Shown: piece by piece, positions 32,809 to 43,652 of the stretch
Numbering within the stretch: position 1 is the first letter of the stretch
Layout: every line of letters begins with the position of its first letter
Source: Astropecten irregularis
Taxonomy: Eukaryota > Echinodermata > Asteroidea > Paxillosida > Astropectinidae
Length of the DNA stretch: 64,000 nucleotides
Reading direction: 5' to 3'
NCBI GenBank assembly: GCA_963971285.1
Contig: OZ020265.1
Span: 3,450,270-3,514,269 of the forward strand
Notes under the pieces: generated by a model
The model's input: the letters and a program-made list of their open reading frames with translations, nothing else
What the model was told of the DNA's origin: nothing
The model's database searches: none
Translations under genes and position numbers: made by a program

Positions 32809-34698
32809 GAAGCAATACACAAGGAAATGAAATCATGACTCAGTGCATTCAAGGTTATTCAAAATAATCTTATTTACAAAATACTTTCCAATGGAAATAC
32901 AAAAATTTCTTTCGACCTTCCAAAGAATGAATTTCCTCTTGTATTGATGGTCTGGAAATATAATGCTAACTAAAAAAAAGGTTACAAACTGCTATAACTA
33001 CACACATATAACCGATAATCATGGACACAAACAAATAAGTTTAGAAAAGTACAAATTTGTCATATTACATATTAAGTATATAGGCCAATGCTGTATTATG
33101 TGCAACCATGTATACATACATTATACAAACTGCCATGATATGAAAGTAAAGCACAGCATAAGATTATAAGATTATACTGCCTGCTAACTGACTGAGATGT
33201 ATTTACATGTTAGTCTATGTACACAAATCTCAGCTGATATTTGTTACCATATATATATATATACACAACATATCCAGCTTACTATCAACAATGAATGATT
33301 CCGCATGGTACATTCGGTAACAATCAGACAAACTTTGATCCACATATCATTTGTAATGTGATCATTGGAGCATTCCACAGCATCTAGACAGGCACACTAA
33401 TCATCTAAGCACCTTAAGATGCTCTGGGAATATCGCATTTTACAATCACTTCATTTAAAAAACAATCAAAAAGGAACCGGACCTTGCAGCAAAACTAGTT
33501 TGTCCATTTCAATGGGTTTGATTCTTTGGATAGGCACATCAATTCCAATAATAAAATCACCATGTTTGACCATGTTGCCATCTTGTGATATGTTCAATGC
33601 ATACTAAAATAAAAAAGGAACATGAAAATGCAGCACCTAGATCTAGATCAGATGAAGTTTCAGTCATCGTGTCAATCTCACTTCAACTCTTACAATATTT
33701 CATATACTGTCTTGATTTTAACACTGCACACGTATCTCAGCATTTATAATTACAACATAAAAAGTCAACATCAGCATCACATGAACTGCATATAAAGAAT
33801 TGTATTACATTGAATAAGGAGGATGAGAGTTTATCATTTAGACTCCTTCCTTGGTGACCAATGGTTCATGTGAAGTACAATGGGTTTGACCAACCTTAAT
33901 GTGCATTATTATCACCACATAACTTGATTACACACGGTGTTTCATGACTTATTGGACATATTACATCATGACATCCTAGGGAACTATTCTGTGCAGTAAC
34001 TGGGCTTGAAGAGGGAGGACTGTAGAAACACTCACATGTTGTTATGCGTCTGGATATCAGCTAGTATCAATATTTGTAGCTCAATCCCTGGATCAAATCA
34101 TTGATATCTTATACATAATATAAATTTAATGTTTGATTAATGAAAGACCTTGAGGCAAAAAGCAATAACTTTCATATTTTGCCTGAAAAGGCGAGACTGT
34201 GTGCTTTCATGAAAACTGTTCTTTTTTGTGAATTCAAGTCATTCTTTTTCATTGTTTCTGAAATAAAGTCTTTTTTGTTAGGGACATCCTTAAGATGGCA
34301 GTTGTCACTGATATTGATATGATATTGAATATTAACAATGAAGCGGTATGCCAAGATTTGACTCATAATTCCTGCAATATCTGATGTATGTCATCAAACA
34401 GTCATCAATCTCATTCTCTCCATTCATTCAATGCATTAATGCATGTATATTTGCACATAATACCTTTCAAACAAAACATGAGACTTCGGAGCCTTAGTTA
34501 ACCTTGCATTGATCACTGAATATGCACCAAACTATTCATCCAGTGTTCTATTCAGTAAATATTTGCAGACATTTATGCAACAGCATTCTAAACAGCAAGA
34601 TGCAGTTATTTTTTCTTTCTCATAACATATTAAAGATATGATGATGGCAGGACATTTGCATACCGAGTGCTCATGACTTGCATTTGTGATTCATACAC

Positions 34699-34949
34699 AG
34701 ACCAGGGGCCAATTTCACAGTCCTGCTTAGCACAAAAATATGCTAACCGTGAATTTTTCTGTCTTTATAAAAACAGGATTAACAACCAAATTTTCACGTG
34801 TTGTGTACTTGTGATTGTTCTATGGCTGTTGTTCGCTAACCATGAATATCAAAAAGAATTTGTAATGATGGTTTGTTTTATCCAACAAGACATTTTGTGC
34901 TAAGCAATTTTTGTGCTTATAACAGCTCCATGAAATTGCCCCTGGTCTG
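34699..34949. mobile_element. MITE (CAGACCAGGGGCCAATTTCA ends)
   Basis: Left CCAGGGGCCAATTTCACAGT, right ...TGAAATTGCCCCTGGT. The arms contain TGCTTAGCACAAAAAT / TTTTTGTGCTTA. A relative with the same organisation is at 58870-59125. Confidence 0.8.
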
Positions 34950-35298
34950 ATTCCAATTCTGAGATATTACTTGATCACATCATCACATGATCACATGATT
35001 CCTAAAGAGGTAAATGTTTATATTGGTTCAACGGCTTTAAAAAGTAACATATGCATAAGAAATAACCAGCATTTAATGAAACATATTTTGATGAAATATT
35101 GCTAATGAAAATAAGAAGTGTATTTAAACAGCTGACCGGTCTACAATGGGAGAATAAATCTAGCTTGTTGATATGTATAGTATGTTCCTAACATGCCAGC
35201 AGGATTACTCCTATGTGATCACTGCCTATAAACCAGGCTCATGAAAGAGCACACAGAGGTGCATCAATTATCCTAGGGCAAGGGGAAACTGAGACAAT

Positions 35299-35520
35299 GG
35301 GCCTCTACGAAACCTGGCTTGAGGCTAGGCTTGGGACTTATTTCGATACCGCCATTAGAGGCCCACAAAACGAAATGAAGGGATTGGGCCACATGCTGAA
35401 GCAGAAGAAAGGCTCCAGCTTCGCCATGTATCTCAAGCCCTTCATTTCATTTAGGACACAAAATGGTAGTGGCAAAATAAATCCCAAGCCTAGCCTCAAG
35501 CCTCATTTCGTAAAGGACCA
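35299..35520. mobile_element. MITE (ACGAAACCTGGCTTGAGGCT ends)
   Basis: ACGAAACCTGGCTTGAGGCT...TTGGGACTTATTTCG at the left is mirrored by AAATAAATCCCAAGCCTAGC...CATTTCGTAAAGG at the right. Stem about 40 bp. Confidence 0.8.
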
Positions 35521-37198
35521 ATGAAGTGAACATCAGTAATAAGGCAATTTTTTAGAAATCAATATTTCAAATGAGGGGGGGGGGGCAGGACACAGGCATT
35601 CAGTTGCACCATGTGCCTTGCCCATAATTATGCATTTGATGCACTCTGAACATGAATGGAACCTAATGAATATACATGAGTATTATGAAGCTACTTCCCA
35701 CTAGTCTGAATTGATTATTGTTATGAGAAAGGATGTGATCATTCCTGAATATATGTTGGTATGTCCACAGATATTTACATCATTATCCTGAGGTAGATTA
35801 TCAAAATCAAAGCTGAATTTATATTATTACAATTGAGCAGATTCTTTGTTAATTTATTGTGATTAAATCTGGCAGTGTTTATAAGGCTTGCTCATGATTA
35901 CATGAGCTAAGAATTGATCGATTTAAATGAAGCTCAGATGAACCTCCTAGCAAATACAGCAAACATGCAGAATAAAGCATACTTATAGTGTGCCTATATG
36001 GGTGTGCACATGCAACACATTCTATACATCGTCACAGCTGCATTTCTTGTTTTGCCAACGTGCAAATTATTGAAACATTACAATACATGTATGTTTTATC
36101 CAGTGTTTTTACTTTTATGGAAAGCGCCCAGGAGCATGATTTGATCATGGATGGGCGCTATATAAATGTTAACTTATTAGTCCATTGCTGTGGTGATTCA
36201 TCCCTTACACTGACACATTTTAAACATTGCTTACATGACTCCTAGCAGATATTGAAAAGGTTAACAGCAAACATGTTGGACAGAAATTGCAGAACGCAAT
36301 ATGCCTGCAATACAAATAATACTAATGAATGATATGTACTCGTTTGTCTCTTACTTAACATCAACATTCATATGTCCTAAAATCTTCATATTGCAGGGAT
36401 TCTCAAACTATGCTGCAAATGTTTGCACAATAGACCGTCTATATCTGGCAGTGACAGAAGCATTTGGGGGTCTGACCCGATACAGACCTAATGGAAATGT
36501 TACTTGAATTATCTTTCTGTATTTGTAGGTTCTAATAAATGCAGGTATTTGACCTTATAATAGTGTATATACAACACCATGTGCATTGCTAATAATCATA
36601 TGACACGCTTGCAACCAGGGTTCAATGTTATGGCAATTCATACATTACCAGCATCTTCATGTGCTTGGGGCGTTAGCCCGCATATCTGTTGTTATACCTG
36701 CATTTAAGCAAAGAAACCCAACTTACGAAAGTAATTAGTATACACGCACCCAATCCAAGAAATGTTTGCAAATAGTGTGTCATTTTAGGTATAGTAAGAG
36801 GTGATTCCTTGTTCACAATGTTAAGGGCTGAAAGGGCGCGTACAACATTGGTAAGGTGACAGAGCAGCTGTGGGCTGCTCATAATTTGATTTGTCATGGA
36901 ATAAAAACAAACCTGTGAAATCATTGAAAACAGTAGAAAACAGTGAAAAACCATTGAAAAAAAAATGCATGTAGCGAACTAAATAAAGAAAAAAAGTTAC
37001 TTTCACTTGCTTTGTGCCAAATGCTGCCTGAAGCTTTACAAGCATTGTTTTGTAGTTTATAAGATTCATTAATTCCTGTGATTTTACCAATGTATGTCTG
37101 GTTAAACCATCATAAATATGACACATAATGACTCAAATGGATATGTGTGTGTAGTGCATACAAACAGCTATCCATGTGTGATGCTCTACCCACTGTAA

Positions 37199-37325
37199 TC
37201 CTAGGACCTGTTTGTTTAATGCACAGGATCACGGATTCTACTGATCCGGATCTCATTTTAGCGTGCCCTGCATAGGACGTGGATCCCTAAATCTGGGATC
37301 CTTTGCGTTAAACAAACAGGCCCAT
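37199..37325. mobile_element. Short MITE (GGACCTGTTTGTTTAATGCA ends)
   Basis: GACCTGTTTGTTTAATGCAC at the left is mirrored by GCGTTAAACAAACAGGCCC at the right. Internal GGATC repeats pair. A fragment with a similar GGATCC-rich core lies near 3395-3460. Confidence 0.7.
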
Positions 37326-37857
37326 AATCAATAAACCAACTACAAACCTTTCAACAGATTTGTGAATGTATGAGGACAAGTAAAACAATATCTTTTGAAA
37401 TTTTTGCAGGAAAATTAAGTATCCATCGATGTTGGCAAAATAAATCAATAATACCTAAATAACAAAAAACAAATGAATAAACCTACAAAACCCCAACTAC
37501 CCTCAGCTTGTGAGTGTAATGAACTGGTAGGTGAAGCTAAGATGATGGACAATTCCTCAATGACATTCAGTCCTTGCCAACCTACATAATTAACACATCG
37601 TTTACTTTTCTATGTTATACTTGAACTTTACATTCTTAATACATTCAACAAACTTTCTATGATGCTGTATGATTGATTATAAATTCCCATGTCACATGTC
37701 TAAGGTCATATAAAATGACAGTAAGATGAATACCATTCCAAAGATTGAACAGTTACCTTCAGCATCTCATATCAGGATATAGTTGCAGTGAATCATTTAG
37801 CCAATGGGAAACCAGAACATGGAGGATTAGGTGACTGAACACCTAAGCTGCTATATA

Positions 37858-38038
37858 CAGTGGAACGCCATTATAACAAACACGCTGGGATGCACAGAGA
37901 TTGTTTGTTATAGTTGTTGTACATTACAGTGAACAATGTTCAGCATGCCTTTTGTACATAAAAATTGGGAGTCAAGGAAGACGTTCTGTACGGCCCAATG
38001 TCCGGTATAGCGGTGTTCGTTATAGAGGTGTTCCACTG
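37858..38038. mobile_element. Pogo-like MITE, intact copy
   Basis: CAGTGGAACGCCATTATAAC at the left, GTTATAGAGGTGTTCCACTG at the right, flanked by TA on both sides. Length 181 bp. Best-preserved member of the family in the window. Confidence 0.85.
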
Positions 38039-38843
38039 TATGACCAAATGCCTGCTCATAGCTCTGCATGTTTGCATATACAGTAGCATAACAATAACAT
38101 GGCTTCTTTGACTGAGTCAATCATAGTGTAAGATGTGGGATAAAACTACCGGTACGTCACCCTGAATGTCCAACGTGCAGGTGGGTGTGTAAGAAAATAC
38201 TCCCAAATGGAGTTTGCATTGAAGTAAATCTCCCAACATGCAAAGCTTTATCTTGATATACATGCATCATGTCAAGTATGAAACCTGTGAATGGCTCAAA
38301 TGCTCCTGTAGTATGAGGTATGATGTCTTGTCATACATCAATGTATGTTACCTATTTCCAATGTACACCATTGAGCAGCTTTCCTATTAGTGCATTAGCA
38401 TTCTGTGTTAGCATTCTTCCTTGCATTTGATGACTGAGGAAGAATACAATTCACTTTCCATTATTTCATACCTGTTTGATTATCACATAGGATGATACCA
38501 ACCAACAATACTGACATGCAATGCACGTCTTTGACCATAAAGTAACATCATCTTATCATGTGACTTGACTTAGCATTCAGAACTCATGATACTTGTTTGT
38601 GTTACACATACTAACTAACTTTCAGAGAGAAGAAAATAAATAGATACTGAATGAATAAGTTATCAACTGTACATATTGTTCTTAAAATATGTTGACTGGT
38701 TTCCAACCATGAGAGTGAAAAACATATCATCAGATGTAATGTAGGAGTCCTTGATTTGGCTCCAATACTGTCAGTGCATCTGGCAAACAAAGTTAAGCAT
38801 GAAGATATGATACAATGCATTCATGCATGGTGCAAGTGCTGTC

Positions 38844-41800
38844 TCATTTAGGCATATTATAGCCATGCATCATGGAGTCACTCATTCCCATATTGGGTCC
38901 TTGCATTTGTTGAGGTCCAAATCCAGGTGCATAATTTCCAGGCATCTGTTGACCCATAGTATTAGGCATTCCCATAGGTGGGCCACCATATTGCATTGCA
39001 GGTCTAGGTGTACCCATAAATCCAGGCATTTGATGTCTTGGTCTATTGGAAGCAGGGTATCCCTGTGGGTACATAGCATCAGGCCCACACATTCTAGCTG
39101 AAGGACCTGGCATACGTTGTGATGGCCCAAAGGATGGTGTCATAGATGGTGGGTTACCGGTAACCATCTCCATAGGAAATGGCATTTGGATCTGTTTTGG
39201 TCCTGGCCCTGGTCCTTGTGGTCCCGAGGTATTTGAAGGATTCAGGTGGGGATTACCGGACTGTGCTTGGGGTGCAGGAGTGGGATTACCCTGTGGAAAA
39301 TATTGCAATGTTTGCTTTGGTCCTTTTCCATCTGGGAGCAACGGTGGTGAAAACCGACTCTGTAGCAATGAAAGTGGGCTAGGTGATGACGTATGAACTG
39401 TTCTACCACCCTGTGGTTGACTGATAGGCTTGGAATCTGTGGGCATCATATTGGGTTCTCTGGGGTTTCCATCCATGTGCATCATTGGTGACCCACCTAG
39501 AGGCAGGTTAGTTCTTCCCATTGGTCCTGCATTATGTCCCATGTTAGGACCTACACCTGGTAAGTTCCTTTGCATTTGCTTTGGTCCTGGGAATCTATTG
39601 GGTATGTTATGCATTCCACGCATTTCATGCATACCTGCATTGTTGGGCATATTGCCATGCATTGGGTGAAAGCCCATAGGTCCATCCATAGGATGATGCT
39701 CCATTCCTAATGTATGAGGTTCCATGATGGGACTATGTGATGACATTCTGGTCTGAGGACTCATACCATGTTGCTGCATCATTGGAGGAGAAATCATTCT
39801 TTGTTGTGGAATCATACCAGCTTGTGATGTTACCATACCACCATGTGTCATCATCATTCCTGGTTGGGATGCCATATTTCCATGTGACATCATCATGTCA
39901 TCTGGAGGCATTCCAGGATTGCCATGTGAGCCCATTAATCCACTAGGTGGACCCATTCGAGCTTGCGACATCATTCCTTGCCTTGATGTCATCATATTGG
40001 CTTGTGCTATCATTTGCTGTGAGGTAGGCATCCTTGTTTGTATCATACCAGGTTGATGAGGCATAGAATCATGAGATGCCATCATATCAGAATGAGGTGA
40101 CATCATGCCTGCTGGTTGTCCATGTTGTGAGGTCATCATTTCTTGTTGTGATGTCATTCCTGGATGATTCATCATGTCAGGGTGTGATCTCATCATACCA
40201 GATTCAGAAATCATTCCTGGATGTGGCATTCCCTTATCTCCCACCGCTGCTCCAGACTGTGGAGGCATTATTCGTTGATGCGATATCATCATTTCTGGTG
40301 GTGCAGTCATTCTTGGTTGTGATGTCATCATTCCCTGCTGTGGAGGAATCATTCCTGATTGCGATGTCATCATTCCAGATTGTGATGTCATCATTCCAGG
40401 TTGTGATGTCATCATTCCAGATTGTGATGTCATCATTCCTGGTTGTGATGTCATAATTGAAGCTTGTGATGTCATTATTCCGGGTTGTGATGTCATCATA
40501 CCAGGTTGTGATGTCATCATACCAGGTTGTGATGTCATCATTCCAGCCTGTGATGTCATCATTCCTGGTTGTGATGTAATCACTCCTGGCTGTGATGTCA
40601 TCATCCCCGGTTGTGATGTCATCATCCCCGGTTGTGATGTCATCATTCCTGGCTGAGATGTCATCATTCCTGACTGTGAGGTCATCATTCCTGACTGTGA
40701 TGTCATTGACTGTCGCGGTTGTGACTGCATAGCACCACTTTGTGATGGAGCCATGTCAGGCTGTGATATTCCAGGGGTCTGTGGTGTCATAATTCTCTGC
40801 TGCTGTGCCATTATTGGAGGTTGTGGAGTACCCATATCAGTTTGTGGCCTGATGATTCCAGATTGTGGTGTCATATTGTCTCCACTCTGTCCCATCATTT
40901 CTTGTCCCATTGGACTGCCAGGCCCAAAATGTTGTAGCCTTCCACCTGACTTATTTGAATCTTTGGATGCTTTCTGATAAAATGTTGATGCATACTGCTG
41001 AAGGTCTTCTCCACGAGGAGGGAAATTTGGGGCTTTGTCTCTATTCAACTGACTTGGAGGAAAATTTACCAATCTCTGCTGTGGAGCAGATGCATTAGTT
41101 GCACCAGCGACACTGTCTACAGGTTTCTGGATGGATGATGTTTGTGCTTCACTGGACTTGGCAGTGCCTGACTCGGGGCCAGGTTTGGCAGCTGGTGGTG
41201 TCATACTACTAGGAGTGGATACGCCTTGCCTACTTCCATTAATAGGAGCTGAGATTGGAGTTCCTGGTTGTGAATGGGAACCCCCACTCTGATTCATTCT
41301 CACACTCTGACTACTTGTATCACCTAAAGGTGTTCCAGATTGAGGAGGTCTGGGCGACTGTTCAATGCTGTTTCCTGTGGTGCGTGATTTACCACCTTTA
41401 CTAGAGTCTCCAGGGGTATTTGGAGTAGACACAGGGGTGGGTGTTGGTGGTTGATGGCTTGACCTGAAGGGACTGCCTTGTTGGGGTGACATGGGTGGGC
41501 GAGAAATTGCTCCTGCCTGTGTGCTTGCCATTTGCGATACAATAGTCACTGGTCCAGTAGTGACCGTAGGTCCAGGCGCTGATCCAGAGGGACCAGATCC
41601 TGATGGTAAGTTTCCACTTGCTGCATTGCCTGAGGACACTTGCATACTACCAGATGAAATGCTGGTAGATTTAATGTCGCTTCCTACTGATATTTGTCCA
41701 GTGGTTTTACTTCCAGTGGCTGGAACTGAGACTTGAGGTGCAGATCCTGCAGGAGGAAGTGAGTTTGTTCGATTAGTCCTTGGTGATGGCTGTCCTGGTG

Positions 41801-43652
41801 GAATTTGATGTGGAGACATTGGTAATGACGCTGACTGGTTGACTGACTGTGCACCAGGACCTGATAAGCTTGCACGTCTCTGCAAGGGAGGTGGAGCAGC
41901 ATTGTGTGTTCCATGATATGGAGGTGGTGGTGGCATACCTTGGCCTGTTTCTACTGGTATATCTGTCATAGGTATTCCTTGTCCAGGCATGCTACTTGGC
42001 ATCCCAGACCCTGTCATTCCTGGGCCAGATACCCCCTGGCTTGGTAAGTCCATATCTGGTCCTGGCATACATCTATTCATAGCAGCAGGTGGCATTCCAG
42101 GATCTCCTAATCCTGGAGGCATTCCTGGTCCCATTCCTGGCCCTGGTCCCATTCCAGGTCCACCAGGCATGCCATGATAAGGACCCATGTCCATAGGATC
42201 TCTATATCCAGGTCCATGAAGCTCAGGCATTGGACCGTGTCCTATCTTTATATGATCAGTGGCCATCTTGCGTCTTTTATTGGAATAAAAATCATGCTGA
42301 AGTTTGTACCACTCTTTCTGTGGTTGTGTCATGTTTTCCCAATCAGGTGGAGGTGGCATTATTATTTGTTCCTGCGCCATTCGCTGCTCTGGAGAAAGTC
42401 CCATAGCTAGATCAGGATTGTCCATATTAGGATGCGGGCCCATATTGGGCATATGCATCATGGGTCTTGGTTGAGGTCCCATCATACCTGGTCCAGGTGG
42501 TCTCATCATGCCTGATTGTGGAGCCATCATACCTTGTGGAGATCCCATACCCCCACTTGGGGAAACTAGTCTCCCTGGAGTAGGGGATCTATTTTGATGC
42601 TCCTCTGGAAATAGAATCCGCTGCATTTCTTTCAGAGTTCTTAATCTTTCCTCTCTATGCCTCAATTGTTCTGGTGTAGGATTATCAATTTGTTGAGGTG
42701 GCTTATAATTGGCTACGTCAAACTGTGGTCCTGCACCTGGTGGAGGTGAGAATGGTCCCATATCAGGATGTTCATGTGATTGTGCACCTTCTTGGAAGGG
42801 TCTGTTGGGCATCATAGGCTCATGTAATGGTGACATCATGGAGGATGGCTGGTGCTGCATCATGGGTAAATGAGGCCCTGGAACCTGTTGTTGCATCATA
42901 CGCATCTGTTGCTCCTGTTGCCATGCCAGATTGGGCAGTTTGGCCACTTTCTTGTTGCTTGGTGGATTCTCCCACAATGCACTGGGGTCCAGATTTTCAG
43001 TTTCTGTTGCCTCCACGGGGAAAGGTGGTCCAGACTGTGAAGGAGCACCTTGTAGCGGAGGACGCATTCCCATGTTTGGCATTCCTGGCATTTGTTGGGG
43101 ATGTGGTGGAAACTGTCCAGGGCCAAAAGGTTGCTGAGGAAATGGTCCAAAATTTGGACCAGGAGGTACACCAGACATTGTAGGGCCTTGTGAAATGTTG
43201 GGCTGCAGCGGCTGAGATGAAGAGGGGGGTCTCTTCCTCTTGGAGGATTTGGACTTGCTGGATTTGGTGACAGTTGCAGTGGTAGTGCTACTACTTGAGT
43301 CACTCTGCTTGCCTGTGTTTCCATCGCCAGACACATTTTTATGGGAAGCTGTTTGATTCTTGGTGGGGTTGCTACCATCTGTGTTTGATGAATTAGGCCT
43401 GTCAGGACGCTTTCTAGCAGCAGTGGGTTTGGTATGTTCATTTGTTGCAGCATCCATGATTGGGTGTTGGGGTAATGAGGGTGGTTGATGAGGCTGTGGA
43501 TTGAGTGACATTCCTTGCATCTGGCTGGTAGTAGTGTGATCCATCATCATCTGATGAGGTGGACCCATTCCAGGTTGATTGAAGTTGGGGGGATGATGTT
43601 GATTCTGAAGTGCCATGTTGTCTGGTGCGTGCATGTTATCCGGTAGAGTGTC
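38844..43652 (-). CDS. BCL9: BCL9 large terminal coding exon (HD2, HD3, low-complexity C-terminus)
   Basis: Acceptor tttatttttgcag, phase 0, stop TGA at 38844-38846; about 1,602 codons. A Ser/Thr/Lys-rich start includes a basic KSSKSKSSKRKRPPSSS signal. HD2 (EQLRHREERLRTLKEMQRIL then FPEE, at about 42588-42690) is the beta-catenin-binding helix and keeps its Leu/Arg/Met/Leu face. HD3 (QKEWYKLQHDFYSNKRRKM, about 42255-42345) matches the BCL9 LKLQQEFYEEKRRK block. The rest is Met/Gly/Pro/Ser/Gln-rich disordered sequence with a (MMTSQPG)n minisatellite at 40320-40705, ending HGYNMPK. Total length is well above vertebrate BCL9 (about 1,400-1,500 residues). Plus-strand open frames over it are shadows. 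Confidence 0.93.
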   Translation of the reverse strand, partial: DTLPDNMHAPDNMALQNQHHPPNFNQPGMGPPHQMMMDHTTTSQMQGMSLNPQPHQPPSLPQHPIMDAATNEHTKPTAARKRPDRPNSSNTDGSNPTKNQTASHKNVSGDGNTGKQSDSSSSTTTATVTKSSKSKSSKRKRPPSSSQPLQPNISQGPTMSGVPPGPNFGPFPQQPFGPGQFPPHPQQMPGMPNMGMRPPLQGAPSQSGPPFPVEATETENLDPSALWENPPSNKKVAKLPNLAWQQEQQMRMMQQQVPGPHLPMMQHQPSSMMSPLHEPMMPNRPFQEGAQSHEHPDMGPFSPPPGAGPQFDVANYKPPQQIDNPTPEQLRHREERLRTLKEMQRILFPEEHQNRSPTPGRLVSPSGGMGSPQGMMAPQSGMMRPPGPGMMGPQPRPMMHMPNMGPHPNMDNPDLAMGLSPEQRMAQEQIIMPPPPDWENMTQPQKEWYKLQHDFYSNKRRKMATDHIKIGHGPMPELHGPGYRDPMDMGPYHGMPGGPGMGPGPGMGPGMPPGLGDPGMPPAAMNRCMPGPDMDLPSQGVSGPGMTGSGMPSSMPGQGIPMTDIPVETGQGMPPPPPYHGTHNAAPPPLQRRASLSGPGAQSVNQSASLPMSPHQIPPGQPSPRTNRTNSLPPAGSAPQVSVPATGSKTTGQISVGSDIKSTSISSGSMQVSSGNAASGNLPSGSGPSGSAPGPTVTTGPVTIVSQMASTQAGAISRPPMSPQQGSPFRSSHQPPTPTPVSTPNTPGDSSKGGKSRTTGNSIEQSPRPPQSGTPLGDTSSQSVRMNQSGGSHSQPGTPISAPINGSRQGVSTPSSMTPPAAKPGPESGTAKSSEAQTSSIQKPVDSVAGATNASAPQQRLVNFPPSQLNRDKAPNFPPRGEDLQQYASTFYQKASKDSNKSGGRLQHFGPGSPMGQEMMGQSGDNMTPQSGIIRPQTDMGTPQPPIMAQQQRIMTPQTPGISQPDMAPSQSGAMQSQPRQSMTSQSGMMTSQSGMMTSQPGMMTSQPGMMTSQPGMMTSQPGVITSQPGMMTSQAGMMTSQPGMMTSQPGMMTSQPGIMTSQASIMTSQPGMMTSQSGMMTSQPGMMTSQSGMMTSQSGMIPPQQGMMTSQPRMTAPPEMMISHQRIMPPQSGAAVGDKGMPHPGMISESGMMRSHPDMMNHPGMTSQQEMMTSQHGQPAGMMSPHSDMMASHDSMPHQPGMIQTRMPTSQQMIAQANMMTSRQGMMSQARMGPPSGLMGSHGNPGMPPDDMMMSHGNMASQPGMMMTHGGMVTSQAGMIPQQRMISPPMMQQHGMSPQTRMSSHSPIMEPHTLGMEHHPMDGPMGFHPMHGNMPNNAGMHEMRGMHNIPNRFPGPKQMQRNLPGVGPNMGHNAGPMGRTNLPLGGSPMMHMDGNPREPNMMPTDSKPISQPQGGRTVHTSSPSPLSLLQSRFSPPLLPDGKGPKQTLQYFPQGNPTPAPQAQSGNPHLNPSNTSGPQGPGPGPKQIQMPFPMEMVTGNPPSMTPSFGPSQRMPGPSARMCGPDAMYPQGYPASNRPRHQMPGFMGTPRPAMQYGGPPMGMPNTMGQQMPGNYAPGFGPQQMQGPNMGMSDSMMHGYNMPK

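Larger units (their letters stand above)
31316..38843. other. Intergenic region and probable 3' UTR of the BCL9-like gene
   Basis: No coding exon was recognised. The 3' UTR of the minus-strand gene should occupy the part just below 38844. No unambiguous polyadenylation signal was identified. It contains MITEs at 31937-32358, 34699-34949, 35299-35520, 37199-37325 and 37858-38038, and R1 copies at 32462-32808 and 36838-36960. The remainder is AT-rich. Confidence 0.6.

Noticed and set aside
39046..39396. Plus-strand open frames opposite the BCL9 last exon (for example 39046-39396, 42827-43183)
   Set aside because: Shadows of the long Met/Gly/Pro-rich minus-strand coding exon.
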